DNA of 64,000 nucleotides from contig CAKMXJ010000027.1 in assembly GCA_928724745.1 (NCBI GenBank), positions 1-64,000 of the forward strand, written 5' to 3'. Each line of letters opens with the position of its first letter. The first letter of the stretch is position 1. The notes beneath the pieces were generated by a model. That model did not search any database and was not told the DNA's origin. It was given only the letters and a program-made list of their open reading frames with translations. Source of the stretch: Anthracocystis setariae (Eukaryota > Basidiomycota > Ustilaginomycetes > Ustilaginales > Ustilaginaceae). The translations under genes were made by a program, and so were the position numbers. Positions 1 through 10,929 of this stretch are shown here, piece after piece.

Positions 1-71
1 CCTAACCCTAACCCTAACCCTAACCCTAACCCTAACCCTAACCCTAACCCTAACCCTAACCCTAACCCTAA
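1..71. repeat. Terminal telomere repeat (CCCTAA)n
   Basis: About twelve uninterrupted copies of CCCTAA, the C-rich strand of the TTAGGG telomere common in filamentous fungi. Its position at base 1, with C-rich strand reading inwards, is what a left chromosome end looks like. It passes directly into the subtelomeric block with no spacer. Confidence 0.95.
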
Positions 72-945
72 TTTGTATTGGACCGTCTTAATTTGTATTG
101 GACCGTCTTCCAATTTGAATACAGACGCGTCTTCCAATTTTCAAATGGACCGTCTTCCAGAGCTGCCTAGCTCCGGATAAGCATTAGAACCCTATCATAA
201 GAAGGCCAAGTGGTTTTTCCTTGAGCACCAGAACCTCTAATAACCCTAACCCAAGCTTGAAGGTGATGAGGGCTGGTGTGCATCCTGGTGAGGTTGGCAA
301 TCAGTATCAGACAGGCAAGGTTGAGGCCAATGTGGACCCTACTAAGGTTGAGGTAGACCATACCAAGATTGACATCCAGGTTGAGGGTGGACTTGCCAAG
401 CCTGACCATGTTGAGCTCAAACCTCCAGAGGTTGATCATGCTAGGCTTGCACCTCCTGAGGTTGACCATACTGAGGTTGAGGTAGAGGTTGAGGCTTGGG
501 CTGGCTAGGTTGCAGACATTGAGGTTGAGGTTGAGGCTAGTGAGGTTGCAGAGGTTGAGGTTGAGGTTGAGGCTGGCTAGGTTGTGGAGGTGGAGGTCCG
601 GGTTGCTGAGGTTGCAGGCTAGGTTGGCTAGGTTAAGGAGGTTGTCAACCTCAACAACATTGAATGATGACATACAGCCTCAACCATTTAATTTGAGATG
701 ATATGGCTATCCATTCCCTTACCTGTGGGCCCCAGTGTATGTGTCCAGCGCATCTGCAGACAAGTCAATTAGCAGAATCAACTCAAGGTCAAAAAACTTT
801 GACGGCTCGGAAAGTTGCAATTTTTGTTAAACTTTAACAAAATTTGTAACTATTCCGGTAGCTTATAGCCCCATTGAGGTTGCCAGATCATAAGAAGGCC
901 AAGTGGTTTTTCCTTGAGCACCAGAACCTCTAATAACCCTAACCC
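72..945. repeat. Subtelomeric block, telomere-proximal copy
   Basis: An 874-bp block present again at 5374-6247 in direct orientation; wherever I compared them the two agree base for base. It begins with short 'TTTGTATTGGACCGTCTT' units, then carries about 400 bp of degenerate GGTTGA/GGTTGAGG hexamers (about 270-640) that resemble telomere repeats but are G-rich on the opposite strand from the real telomere. It ends in CCCTAACCCTA. The two open frames here (Asn/Leu-rich on minus, Val/Glu-rich on plus) are translations of the hexamer repeat, not genes. Confidence 0.9.
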
Positions 946-1584
946 TACACCCTTGTAACCCTAGCCAAAAATTCCGGCTCTAAAATAAAGCAATTAATAA
1001 ACACTGTTAGATTATGCCAGTCAACGCAATCTCACATTGCAAAAAAGCGAGAATTATTCTGCTGTGTTAGATCAGAAGTGTCTGACACGGGAAGTGACCA
1101 ACTTTGAACCACTCCTGAGCCGTGACAAGACATAATGACGCACTGCAATGCTGGGAACATCACTGTATAACACCCCTCTACACATCCCATTAAAGCGTCA
1201 GCACCATCAGAGGTGATCCAAAACTTTTTTTTCTTCCCCGGGTGATCAGCCCCCCACACCTTCAACGCTAAATATCTCGGAATTGGCGTTAATTGGTAAC
1301 GCCAAAGTTTGCATACACCCTCCGTTTGGGTCCCTCTACAAGTTCTATTAGTACAGATTTCACGGTGTGAAGAGCCTCCGTGGGGATCGCCTTGTAACCC
1401 TTAAGCTAGCGTGGAGATTGGAGGTGGTCCATTTTCCCACTTTCAAAGGGGGGACCCTTGGAGCTTTGACCAAAATCTCCAAAAACGACAAGTCGGCCAT
1501 AGCTCCACAACCACTTTGCGCCCTTCCATGGGAGTTTCAGGGTGTTCATTTGGGCCTATTTGAGCCATAGTTTACTATGGGTGC
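946..1584. other. Subtelomeric spacer without a convincing gene
   Basis: Starts with CCCTAA-like degenerate telomere motifs. It includes a 77-codon minus-strand frame (1032-1265) with no recognisable domain and no support. From about 1400 the sequence is the first of several copies of a segment beginning 'AAGCTAGCGTGGAGATTGG' (others start near 2237 and 3346). Confidence 0.5.
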
Positions 1585-3715
1585 GTCCCTGAAAAGTGAA
1601 ATTTTTGCCAACCCGAGTCGAGTCGGGCCAATATTGACGGAGCCGTACAGCAACATTTTATTATGCAACTTGCGTAGGGTTAAGTAATCAAATATACCTA
1701 TTTTGGGTAGATGAACAACTTTTATTAAGCAACCCTACCCTGTTTGTAAAAGCACACCCCCTTGTAAGTGAAATTTTTGCCAACCCGAGTCGAGTCGGGC
1801 CGATATTGACGGAGCCGTACAGCAACATTTTATTATGCAACTTGCGTAGGGTTAAGTAATCAAATATACCTATTTTGGGTAGATGAACAACTTTTATTAA
1901 GCAACCCTACCCTGTTTGTAAAAGCACACCCCCTTGTAACCCTAACCCTAACCCTAAGACACCCTTGTAACCCTACGTAAGTGATCATACCACCGCACAC
2001 ACTCCACCAACTGCTCTGAAACTCTGATGCTGTCCTCTCCTAGCATATAGAAGGAAGTCTTATTAGTGTAGCGTAGAGATGGGAGGAGGTCCACCTCCAA
2101 CGTCCCTGACATGGTCACGTAGGGTCAGGGTTGGGTCGGGGTCAAAACCCGAGTCACCGTATCTCAGCAACCAGGGATGCGCTCCCTCTGAAACTTCACT
2201 GCTAGCATCTCCTAGCATGTGTGAGCAAGTTTGATTAAGCTAGCGTGGAGATTGGAGGTGGTCCATTTTCCCACTTTCAAAGGGGGGACCCTTGGAGCTT
2301 CGACCAAAATCTCCAAAAACGACAAGTCGGCCATAGCTCCACAACCACTTTGCGCCCTTCCATGGGAGTTTCAGGGTGTTCATTTGGGCCTATTTGAGCC
2401 ATAGTTTACTATGGGTGCGTCCCTGAAAAGTGAAATTTTTGCCAACCCGAGTCGAGTCGGCCCAATATTGACGGAGCCGTACAGCAACATTTTATTATGC
2501 AACTTGCATAGGGTTAAGTAATCAAATATACCTATTTTGGGTAGATGAACAACTTTTATTAAGCAACCCTACCCTGTTTGTAAAAGCACACCCCCTTGTA
2601 AGTGAAATTTTTGCCAACCCGAGTCGAGTCGGGCCGATATTGACGGAGCCGTACAGCAACATTTTATTATGCAACTTGCGTAGGGTTAAGTAATCAAATA
2701 TACCTATTTTGGGTAGATGAACAACTTTTATTAAGCAACCCTACCCTGTTTGTAAAAGCACACCCCCTTGTAACCCTAACCCTAACCCCTAACCCTTTGC
2801 GCCCTTCCATGGGAGTTTCAGGGTGTTCATTTGGGCCTATTTGAGCCATAGTTTACTATGGGTGCGTCCCTGAAAAGTGAAATTTTTGCCAACCCGAGTC
2901 GAGTCGGCCCAATATTGACGGAGCCGTACAGCAACATTTTATTATGCAACTTGCGTAGGGTTAAGTAATCAAATATACCTATTTTGGGTAGATGAACAAC
3001 TTTTATTAAGCAACCCTACCCTGTTTGTAAAAGCACACCCCCTTGTAACCCTAACCCTAACCCTAAGACACCCTTGTAACCCTACGTAAGTGATCATACC
3101 ACCGCACACACTCCACCAACTGCTCTGAAACTCTGATGCTGTCCTCTCCTAGCATATAGAAGGAAGTCTTATTAGTGTAGCGTAGAGATGGGAGGAGGTC
3201 CACCTCCAACGTCCCTGACATGGTCACGTAGGGTCAGGGTTGGGTCGGGGTCAAAACCCGAGTCACCGTATCTCAGCAACCAGGGATGCGCTCCCTCTGA
3301 AACTTCACTGCTAGCATCTCCTAGCATGTGTGAGCAAGTTTGATTAAGCTAGCGTGGAGATTGGAGGTGGTCCATTTTCCCACTTTCAAAGGGGGGACCC
3401 TTGGAGCTTCGACCAAAATCTCCAAAAACGACAAGTCGGCCATAGCTCCACAACCACTTTGCGCCCTTCCATGGGAGTTTCAGGGTGTTCATTTGGGCCT
3501 ATTTGAGCCATAGTTTACTATGGGTGCGTCCCTGAAAAGTGAAATTTTTGCCAACCCGAGTCGAGTCGGCCCAATATTGACGGAGCCGTACAGCAACATT
3601 TTATTATGCAACTTGCATAGGGTTAAGTAATCAAATATACCTATTTTGGGTAGATGAACAACTTTTATTAAGCAACCCTACCCTGTTTGTAAAAGCACAC
3701 CCCCTTGTAACCCGG
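1585..3715. repeat. Nested subtelomeric tandem repeats (~170 bp and ~1.1 kb)
   Basis: A unit of about 170 bp, from 'GTGAAATTTTTGCCAACCCG' to 'CACACCCCCTTGTAA', occurs about six times (near 1597, 1766, 2436, 2601, 2876 and 3536). These sit inside a larger duplication: 1932-2606 matches 3041-3715 with an offset of 1109 bp. Short (CCCTAA)2-3 tracts mark unit junctions at about 1937, 2772 and 3046, suggesting growth by recombination at telomere-like seeds. No gene seen. Confidence 0.85.
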
Positions 3716-5330
3716 ACGTGTTAGATCTGGTGTTGTGACTGTCATAACCAAGTTTAACCAAGTTAAGGTTAAGGTTCTGACGTGCAGTGAGCTTGAGCTA
3801 AATGAGTGATCGATGTCATTTCGATGGAGGCAGTGTGAGTGAGACGAGATTTACAGGGAAAGCGGAACCAGCGAAAATAGGAGTTAGCCCGATGCAGCGG
3901 ATCGGGCTTGGATCGGCGATCTGGGAAGCGTAATAGGAGTGAGACGTCTCATGACAGTGACACATGCTGAACAAGCAAAAAAAGCAGGAATTTCGGACGC
4001 CTCCGGACGTGTTAGAACACGTGTTGTGACACGTTCTGAACAAGCAGAAAAAAGCAGGAATTTCCGACGTCTCCGGACGTGTTAGAACACGTGTTGTGAC
4101 ACGTTCCGTCTTTGCGGAAAAAAGCAGGAATTTCGGACGCTTCCGGACGTGTTAGAACACGTGTTGTGACACATGCTGACTAAGCGGAAAAAGCAGGAAT
4201 TTCCTGACGTCTCCGGCTGTGTTAGATGACGTGTTGTGACACGTTCTGAACATGCAAAAAAAGCAGGAATTTCGGACGCTTCCGGACGTGTTAGAACACG
4301 TGTTGTGACACGTACTGAACAAGCAGAAAAAAGCAGGAATTTCGGACGCTTCCGGACGTGTTAGAACACGTGTTGTGACACGTTCTGAACAAGCAAAAAA
4401 AGCAGGAATTTCGGACGCCTCCGGACGTGTTAGAGCACGTGTTATGACACGTACTGAACAAGCAGAAAAAAGCAGGAATTTCGGACGCTTCCGGACGTGT
4501 TAGATCTGGTGTTGTGACACATGCTGAACAAGCAAAAAAAGCAGGAATTTCGGACGCTTCCGGACGTGTTAGAACACGTGTTGTGACACGTACTGAACAA
4601 GCAGAAAAAAGCAGGAATTTCGGACGCTTCCGGACGTGTTAGAACACGTGTTGTGACACGTTCTGAACAAGCAAAAAAAGCAGGAATTTCGGACGCCTCC
4701 GGACGTGTTAGAGCACGTGTTATGACACGTACTGAACAAGCAGAAAAAAGCAGGAATTTCGGACGCTTCCGGACGTGTTAGATCTGGTGTTGTGACACAT
4801 GCTGAACAAGCAAAAAAAGCAGGAATTTCGGACGCTTCCGGACGTGTTAGATCTGGTGTTGTGACACATGCTGAACAAGCAAAAAAAGCAGGAATTTCGG
4901 ACGCCTCCGGACGTGTTAGAACACGTGTTGTGACACGTTCTGAACAAGCAAAAAAAGCAGGAATTTCGGACGCCTTCGGACGTGTTAGAACACGTGTTGT
5001 GACACGTACTGAACAAGGAGAAAAAAGCAGGAATTTCGGACGCCTTCAGCTGTGTTAGAACACGTGTTGTGACACGTTCTGAACAAGCAGAAAAAAGCAG
5101 GAATTTCCGACGTCTCCAGAAGTGTTAGAACACGTGTTGTGACACATGCTGACTAAGCGGAAAAAGCACGAATTTCCTGACGTCTCCGGCTGTGTTAGAT
5201 GACGTGTTGTGACACGTTCTGAACATGCAAAAAAAGCAGGAATTTCGGACGCTTCCGGACGTGTTAGAACACGTGTTGTGACACGTTCAGAACAAGCAGA
5301 AAAAAGCAGGAATTTTGGACGCGTCCGGTC
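3716..5330. repeat. 70-bp tandem array with recurrent CACGTG palindromes
   Basis: About 23 head-to-tail copies of a 69-70 bp unit built from TCCGGACGTGTTAGA, AACACGTGTT, GTGACACG and a 'GAACAAGC...AAAGCAGGAA' segment. About 14 units hold the perfect palindrome AACACGTGTT, containing the E-box CACGTG. Variant units read GATCTGGTG or GATGACGTG at that place. The short frames across the array just reflect its period. The spacing is too regular and the units have no unique spacers, so it is not a CRISPR. Confidence 0.9.
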
Positions 5331-5410
5331 TAATTTGTATTGGACCGTCTTAATTTGTATTGGACCGTCTTTATTTGTATTGGACCGTCTTAATTTGTAT
5401 TGGACCGTCT
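5331..5410. repeat. 20-bp tandem repeat
   Basis: Four copies of a 20-bp unit 'TAATTTGTATTGGACCGTCT' (the third reads TTATTTG). The last runs into the second copy of the 874-bp subtelomeric block; two copies are retained at the start of the telomere-proximal block. Confidence 0.85.
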
Positions 5411-6247
5411 TCCAATTTGAATACAGACGCGTCTTCCAATTTTCAAATGGACCGTCTTCCAGAGCTGCCTAGCTCCGGATAAGCATTAGAACCCTATCAT
5501 AAGAAGGCCAAGTGGTTTTTCCTTGAGCACCAGAACCTCTAATAACCCTAACCCAAGCTTGAAGGTGATGAGGGCTGGTGTGCATCCTGGTGAGGTTGGC
5601 AATCAGTATCAGACAGGCAAGGTTGAGGCCAATGTGGACCCTACTAAGGTTGAGGTAGACCATACCAAGATTGACATCCAGGTTGAGGGTGGACTTGCCA
5701 AGCCTGACCATGTTGAGCTCAAACCTCCAGAGGTTGATCATGCTAGGCTTGCACCTCCTGAGGTTGACCATACTGAGGTTGAGGTAGAGGTTGAGGCTTG
5801 GGCTGGCTAGGTTGCAGACATTGAGGTTGAGGTTGAGGCTAGTGAGGTTGCAGAGGTTGAGGTTGAGGTTGAGGCTGGCTAGGTTGTGGAGGTGGAGGTC
5901 CGGGTTGCTGAGGTTGCAGGCTAGGTTGGCTAGGTTAAGGAGGTTGTCAACCTCAACAACATTGAATGATGACATACAGCCTCAACCATTTAATTTGAGA
6001 TGATATGGCTATCCATTCCCTTACCTGTGGGCCCCAGTGTATGTGTCCAGCGCATCTGCAGACAAGTCAATTAGCAGAATCAACTCAAGGTCAAAAAACT
6101 TTGACGGCTCGGAAAGTTGCAATTTTTGTTAAACTTTAACAAAATTTGTAACTATTCCGGTAGCTTATAGCCCCATTGAGGTTGCCAGATCATAAGAAGG
6201 CCAAGTGGTTTTTCCTTGAGCACCAGAACCTCTAATAACCCTAACCC
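5374..6247. repeat. Subtelomeric block, internal copy
   Basis: Direct repeat of 72-945 at an offset of 5302 bp. It ends in a fresh CCCTAA tract (6246-6271), so this was probably once a telomere-adjacent block that was later capped by more subtelomeric DNA. Confidence 0.92.
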
Positions 6248-6271
6248 CTAACCCTAACCCTAACCCTAATT
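6247..6271. repeat. Interstitial telomere tract at copia breakpoint
   Basis: Four CCCTAA units in terminal orientation sit directly against the broken 3' side of the copia element (CCCTAAT then CCCGACGTCGGG). This layout is expected when a broken chromosome end is healed by telomere addition and later extended by a subtelomere from elsewhere. Confidence 0.8.
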
Positions 6272-6511
6272 CCCGACGTCGGGTTTTGGGGTCTAATGAG
6301 AGTTGCTATATCTCGGGTCGCGCGTTCATGCAGGGTCCATTTATTTTATGAGCTTTTATTGTTATTTTGCTGTGTTGGTCTCGTTCGGGTAGCTTTCGTG
6401 TTGTTTTCTTGATTTTTCGATGTTTTCTGGTAAAACGCGTCGGGTTGTGGGTGTTCATGTGCGGATCTTGATGATTAATCAATGGAAGGAGAAACCCGTC
6501 GTCGGGTTTTC

Positions 6512-9500
6512 CTAATTCGTGGGAAGTATGTGGAGATTCTCGCGATTGACTTGAACTTTGTTCTTTTCCAATGCTTTTGTGAGAATGTCAGCTAGTTGGT
6601 TCGTTGTTGAGACTGGCTTCACAATCAGTAATCCCTCTGCTTGGTATGATTGGGTAATGTGATACTTGAGGCGAAAGTGCTTGGTCCTGTTGTGAAACTT
6701 GGGTTCCTTGGCGAGTTCGATGGCCGCGCGGTTATCCACCATAAGTTGCGTCGGGTTCTTGACTTTCAGGCCGAGTTCTTCGACCAGCCATCGGCACCAT
6801 GTGATTTCCTTCGCTGCTTCGGCCATAGCTACATATTCGGCGTATGTTGTAGAGTCCGTGATGATGGACTGTAGCTTGGAAATCCAGCTGTATGGCATAG
6901 TATTGACCGTGTTGACAATTCCCGACGTTGATCTCGAAGTTAGTGTGTCCCCCGCGTGATCTGCGTCGGTGAATGTCTGAAATAGCAATCCGAAATCAAG
7001 ATTCACGTCGTGAATTGGAAACCCGACGGCGGGTTTATATTCGAGCCCGTGGGTTTCCGTTCCCTTGAGGTAACGTAACAGATGTTTAGCCTGAACCATA
7101 GCATTAGAGTGCGGGTTTGCAAGTTCGCGGCTGAGTCTCTGTACAGCGTAGCTGATGTCTGGCCTCGTACATGTTGCAATGTAAAGGATTTGGCCAACAA
7201 TGCTCCTGTATTTGGAGTGTTCGGACGGCGAGAGGAGGTCTCCATCTGCCAGGCTGGCACTCGGGTTGAGCGGAGTGTGTACGATGTTGGCAGATTCGAG
7301 TCCGTAAGTCAGAAGGAGCCGTCGGATGTAGCTGGTTTGGGACAAGTGTATGGAGTCCGGCGATTGTTTCACTTGAATGCCTAGAATGTAGTCAAGCTGT
7401 TCTCCACCCGTCATCTTGAAGTGCTTCCTGAGGTCGTTCATTACGTTTTCGGCGAGGGGTTTAGAGCGGGCGAAGATTAGTATGTCATCCACGTAGATTG
7501 TGAGGACGAGCGGGTGAGTCCCGGACCCCGACGTCGGGTTTTTGATGTAGAGCGCGGAATCGTGGTTACTGCGCTTGAAACCCATTCCCCGCAAAGTCGA
7601 GTCTGCCTTTTGGTACCAAGTACGGCCAGCTTGTTTGAGACCGTACAGTGACTTGTTTAACTTGCAAAGTAGACCCAGAGCGTGAGGATCTGCGTCGGGT
7701 TCACGAGGTGGCGGTCTCATGTATATATCTTTGTCAATTTCGCCATTGAGGTAGGCGGTTTCGACATCCATTTGGTAGATAGTCAATCCAATCTGCAGGC
7801 TTAGGATCATGAGCAGACGGAGTGTCGCAAGCTTCACGACGGGTGCGAAGGTCTCGTCGTAGTCTATGCCGTGTTTCTGTGCGAATCCTTGTGCTACCAA
7901 GCGAGCCTTGTACTTGTCAATTGTTCCATCGCTTTTTCGTTTGATCTTGAAGACCCATCGACTTCCGATGACGTTTGCGTCCTTAGGAGGGGTCACAAGG
8001 TTCCAGGTGTTGTTGTTCTTGTGCGACGCAAGTTCTCTATTTACTGCCTGTTTCCACAATTCCCAATCAGGTCTTCTGAAAGCCTGGGTGATTGTTCGTG
8101 GTTCGTCATCGAGTAGCCCTATTGGGTCCGAATCGTCCAATCCCGACGTCGGGTCTTCGACCCCGTCGGTTTCTTCGAGGGCTGCGAGCGCGTCCAGGCG
8201 TGGTGAACTTGGTGGCGAACCAGGTGGAGTCTGGATTCCTGCCGCCCTTTCCTCTGGAGTAAGGTAGGGCCAACTGTTTGAGTCTTCCGATGTGTTCTGC
8301 TGTAGTTCGGCGTTTTGATGATTTGACTGGGGAGGGATATCGATTTCCTTCGTCGTTGTGTTAATTCTGGGCGGGTTCGCAAACCCGACGTCGGGTTTTG
8401 CAAACCGCACCGAACTTTCGGTATCATACGAGAAGGGGAAAGTCCCTTCGTCGAATGTTGCGTGGACCGTTGTAATATATCGATCTTCGGCCACGTTATA
8501 TAACTTGAAGGCCTTCGTCCCTGCAGCGATGCCGACGTAGATGCATGCCAGCGCGCGGGGCTCCAATTTGTCTCTTCTCTCCTCTGGAACGTGTGCCCAA
8601 GCAGCACATCCGAACGTTCGAGCGAGGGAGAAGTCAGGTGTAATGGAACGCAACAATTGGATCGGGATCTTCATCCCGGCGCCCTTCGTTGGGAATCGGT
8701 TATTGAGGTAGACCGCGTGGAGGAAAGCGTCTCCCCACATATGATACGGTGAGGATGATTGGATCATCATGCAGCGAGCTAGGTCGAACAGGGTGCGATT
8801 CATTCGTTCTGCAACCCCGTTCTGTTCTGGCATGTATGGAGCGGTGTGTTCGTGGATGATCCCATTTCCTCGAAGTAGCTCTGCAAGTTCTTTACTCGTG
8901 TATTCGCCTCCGTTGTCTGACCTGACTCTTTTGATTAACTGGCCGGTTTGCTTTTCCATCAAGGTTTTGTACTCCAAGAAGTGGCCGTACACCTCACTCT
9001 TCCTTGTGAGTAGGAAAGCAACGGTGAATCTTGAGAAGTCGTCGATGAATGTGACAGCGTATCGGTGGCCTTGAGGAGTTTCGTCGGGCATTGGGCCCAC
9101 GACGTCGGTGTGTACAAGTTCCAGGGGTTTTGTGGAACCCGACGTCGGGTTTCGAGAAAACGGCTGTTTATGCGATTTCCCGATCTGGCACGTCTCGCAC
9201 TTCGCGGGTGTGCGTGGATTGAGAGTTACTTGGGGAACGACCTTCGCAATCTCTTCCAAGCGTGCTTGACCAGGGTGACCGAGGCGTTTATGCCAGTTTG
9301 TGGTGTTGGCCTCGTGTTCGGCTGCCATTCCTGCAAAGTCGGTGCCGACTTGGTCGACATACGTGAGGGGTCCAATGTGGACGCCTCTGCATGTAATTCT
9401 GCCGTCTGTCGTTCGGGCGATGGTTTCACGGTCGTTTGTGACTATTTCTACCTTCTTCCTCATCACTCCTGTGGAGAGGAGGTTGACGCCGAAGGATGGT

Positions 9501-10819
9501 ATGTAAGCCACGTTCGACAGTGTGATCTTGTTCGTTTTTCCTCGTCCGATGTTGACTTCGAGGTCCACTGTGCCAAGTCCTTCGATTTTGACCGGAACTT
9601 CGTTTGCTACCCAGATGGGTCGCATTGACACGCCTAGTTTGAGATCCCGGAATAGAGTCTTGTTACAACAGATGTGTCGACTGGCACCCGAGTCCATTAG
9701 CCACATTGTTGACCGCGGGTGTGTGAACTCACTGGCGGAGTAGACGTTATCGCGCCCGGGTTCACCAGTTTTGATGTTCGGTTGGGAACCCGACGTCGGG
9801 TTCTTGGGTTTCGGGCATTTGTTCGCATAGTGCCCCTTTTCTTGACAATTGAAGCAAGTGATCTTCTCGATTGGCGTTTTCGGCTTCGTCTTGGAGTTTC
9901 GCTTCGGGTTTCGTTGACCCTTCCGTTTGTTTTCTTGTCCGGCATAGTATGCCGATGACCCAACCCGGGTTCGCTGGTGCATGCCCTGAACGTTGATACC
10001 AAGGCGCAATTCCTCGCTTCGCAGGCGGGTAACGATATTGTCGAGCTCGACCTTCTCATTAATGACGGCACTCTCGACAACCAGGGTCTCGACTTCGTTG
10101 TCGCCCCTTCGGACGATCATTTCGCTTGTCTCTCGGCGTGCTCGGTAGGTCTCCTCGATTTGTGCTCGGATGTTATCATATTCCTTGCGGAGACCCTTCA
10201 TTAGTACGCTGTACTTCTTGTTGAAGCTAATTGTAATGCCTGCCATGGTCAGCTGGTCTGACAGTTCGGTGATTCGGCTGACGAATCCGTCGATGGTTCG
10301 TCTATCTTGCTTGAGACTGTTGAGCTCCGTCTCCATTTCCTCGAGTTGCCATTTCATGGCTTTAGCGAACCGTTCTTCGAGGGTTTTCCAGATTGTGTGC
10401 GCGTCTTCGAGGTCCGCGATAATGTGTTTGATCTCGCTTGAGAGACTGCTTTGTAGCATGCCGCAAGCGGTAAAGTTGGCGTTAATCCATTCTCCGTGCT
10501 TGGGGTCAGAGGCTTCAGGCCGGGGTAGAGTCCCCTTAATGATTCCATAGATTCGGGCACCCTTTTGCATAAGAATGTCGATGCATTGGTCCTTCCATTG
10601 GTAATAGTCGCGTGCCTGTGTCAATTTCGGCAATCCGGGGGAATTATGCGGGACCCCGTCGATGGATTGCATGATTTCTTCGGTGTATTCGGGACCCGTC
10701 GTCGGGTTCGGTAAATTTCTTTCGGGGTTTTCGTGTTCTCCGGTGATCGAATCGACTCGAGAGCGGGATCGAGTATTCAAGTATATATCGTTCGAGTTTC
10801 CAGCAGGCTTTGGGCTCAT
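6512..10819 (-). CDS. Ty1/copia Gag-Pol polyprotein (intact, 1435 aa)
   Basis: One uninterrupted frame holds all domains in copia order: a gag-like N-terminus; a CCHC knuckle (C322, C325, H330, C335); aspartic protease (DSGA at about 376); integrase with HHCC zinc site (H510, H515, C541, C544) and DDE residues at about D572, D635 and E671; reverse transcriptase with YVDD at 1108-1111; and RNase H with TDADHAG near 1284 and YAEY near 1326. It copies and inserts its own RNA. Small segments NPTSG, NPTTG, KPDVGF and KPAVGF (at about 38, 340, 557, 807, 889, 1093 and 1261) are encoded by the 12-bp palindrome in two different frames, one just before the integrase core and one just before YVDD. The start is the ATG three bases into the exon after the leader intron. 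Coding capacity looks intact, but without a 3' LTR this copy should not complete a normal cycle. Confidence 0.93.
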   Translation of the reverse strand: MSPKPAGNSNDIYLNTRSRSRVDSITGEHENPERNLPNPTTGPEYTEEIMQSIDGVPHNSPGLPKLTQARDYYQWKDQCIDILMQKGARIYGIIKGTLPRPEASDPKHGEWINANFTACGMLQSSLSSEIKHIIADLEDAHTIWKTLEERFAKAMKWQLEEMETELNSLKQDRRTIDGFVSRITELSDQLTMAGITISFNKKYSVLMKGLRKEYDNIRAQIEETYRARRETSEMIVRRGDNEVETLVVESAVINEKVELDNIVTRLRSEELRLGINVQGMHQRTRVGSSAYYAGQENKRKGQRNPKRNSKTKPKTPIEKITCFNCQEKGHYANKCPKPKNPTSGSQPNIKTGEPGRDNVYSASEFTHPRSTMWLMDSGASRHICCNKTLFRDLKLGVSMRPIWVANEVPVKIEGLGTVDLEVNIGRGKTNKITLSNVAYIPSFGVNLLSTGVMRKKVEIVTNDRETIARTTDGRITCRGVHIGPLTYVDQVGTDFAGMAAEHEANTTNWHKRLGHPGQARLEEIAKVVPQVTLNPRTPAKCETCQIGKSHKQPFSRNPTSGSTKPLELVHTDVVGPMPDETPQGHRYAVTFIDDFSRFTVAFLLTRKSEVYGHFLEYKTLMEKQTGQLIKRVRSDNGGEYTSKELAELLRGNGIIHEHTAPYMPEQNGVAERMNRTLFDLARCMMIQSSSPYHMWGDAFLHAVYLNNRFPTKGAGMKIPIQLLRSITPDFSLARTFGCAAWAHVPEERRDKLEPRALACIYVGIAAGTKAFKLYNVAEDRYITTVHATFDEGTFPFSYDTESSVRFAKPDVGFANPPRINTTTKEIDIPPQSNHQNAELQQNTSEDSNSWPYLTPEERAAGIQTPPGSPPSSPRLDALAALEETDGVEDPTSGLDDSDPIGLLDDEPRTITQAFRRPDWELWKQAVNRELASHKNNNTWNLVTPPKDANVIGSRWVFKIKRKSDGTIDKYKARLVAQGFAQKHGIDYDETFAPVVKLATLRLLMILSLQIGLTIYQMDVETAYLNGEIDKDIYMRPPPREPDADPHALGLLCKLNKSLYGLKQAGRTWYQKADSTLRGMGFKRSNHDSALYIKNPTSGSGTHPLVLTIYVDDILIFARSKPLAENVMNDLRKHFKMTGGEQLDYILGIQVKQSPDSIHLSQTSYIRRLLLTYGLESANIVHTPLNPSASLADGDLLSPSEHSKYRSIVGQILYIATCTRPDISYAVQRLSRELANPHSNAMVQAKHLLRYLKGTETHGLEYKPAVGFPIHDVNLDFGLLFQTFTDADHAGDTLTSRSTSGIVNTVNTMPYSWISKLQSIITDSTTYAEYVAMAEAAKEITWCRWLVEELGLKVKNPTQLMVDNRAAIELAKEPKFHNRTKHFRLKYHITQSYQAEGLLIVKPVSTTNQLADILTKALEKNKVQVNRENLHILPTN

Positions 10820-10822
10820 AAC

Positions 10823-10908
10823 CTGTAAAAGAATAGCAAATGAGAAATGACGGCCTTACGGCAAAGCCAAGAATAAGTAGTTAATTATGGCTTTTGAGCG
10901 CGACTTAC
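10823..10908 (-). other. Predicted 5'-leader intron of the copia element
   Basis: On the minus strand GTAAGT (from 10908) and TTTTACAG (ending 10823) enclose 86 nt immediately upstream of the polyprotein ATG. Both splice-site regions are recognisable in two decayed relatives (about 34048-34125 and 49234-49310, plus strand). That conservation argues for a real intron in this copia lineage. Confidence 0.6.
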
Positions 10909-10929
10909 GGAAGTAGGCGTCGGGTGATC

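Noticed and set aside
167..701. Open frames in the subtelomeric block (both strands) and their duplicates at 5469-6003
   Set aside because: They are translations of GGTTGA hexamer repeats (Asn-Leu or Val-Glu runs). Repeat identity, not coding, keeps them open.
3716..5330. Regular array resembling a CRISPR
   Set aside because: Unit spacing is constant with no unique spacers, and the host is eukaryotic. It is a satellite.
6272..6511. Possible 3' LTR of copia in the tail
   Set aside because: No similarity to the 5' LTR (TGTTGGAAC..., TATA region) could be found in this stretch.
6650..10850. Many plus-strand frames opposite the copia polyprotein
   Set aside because: Short, overlapping each other and without domains; shadows of the coding strand.
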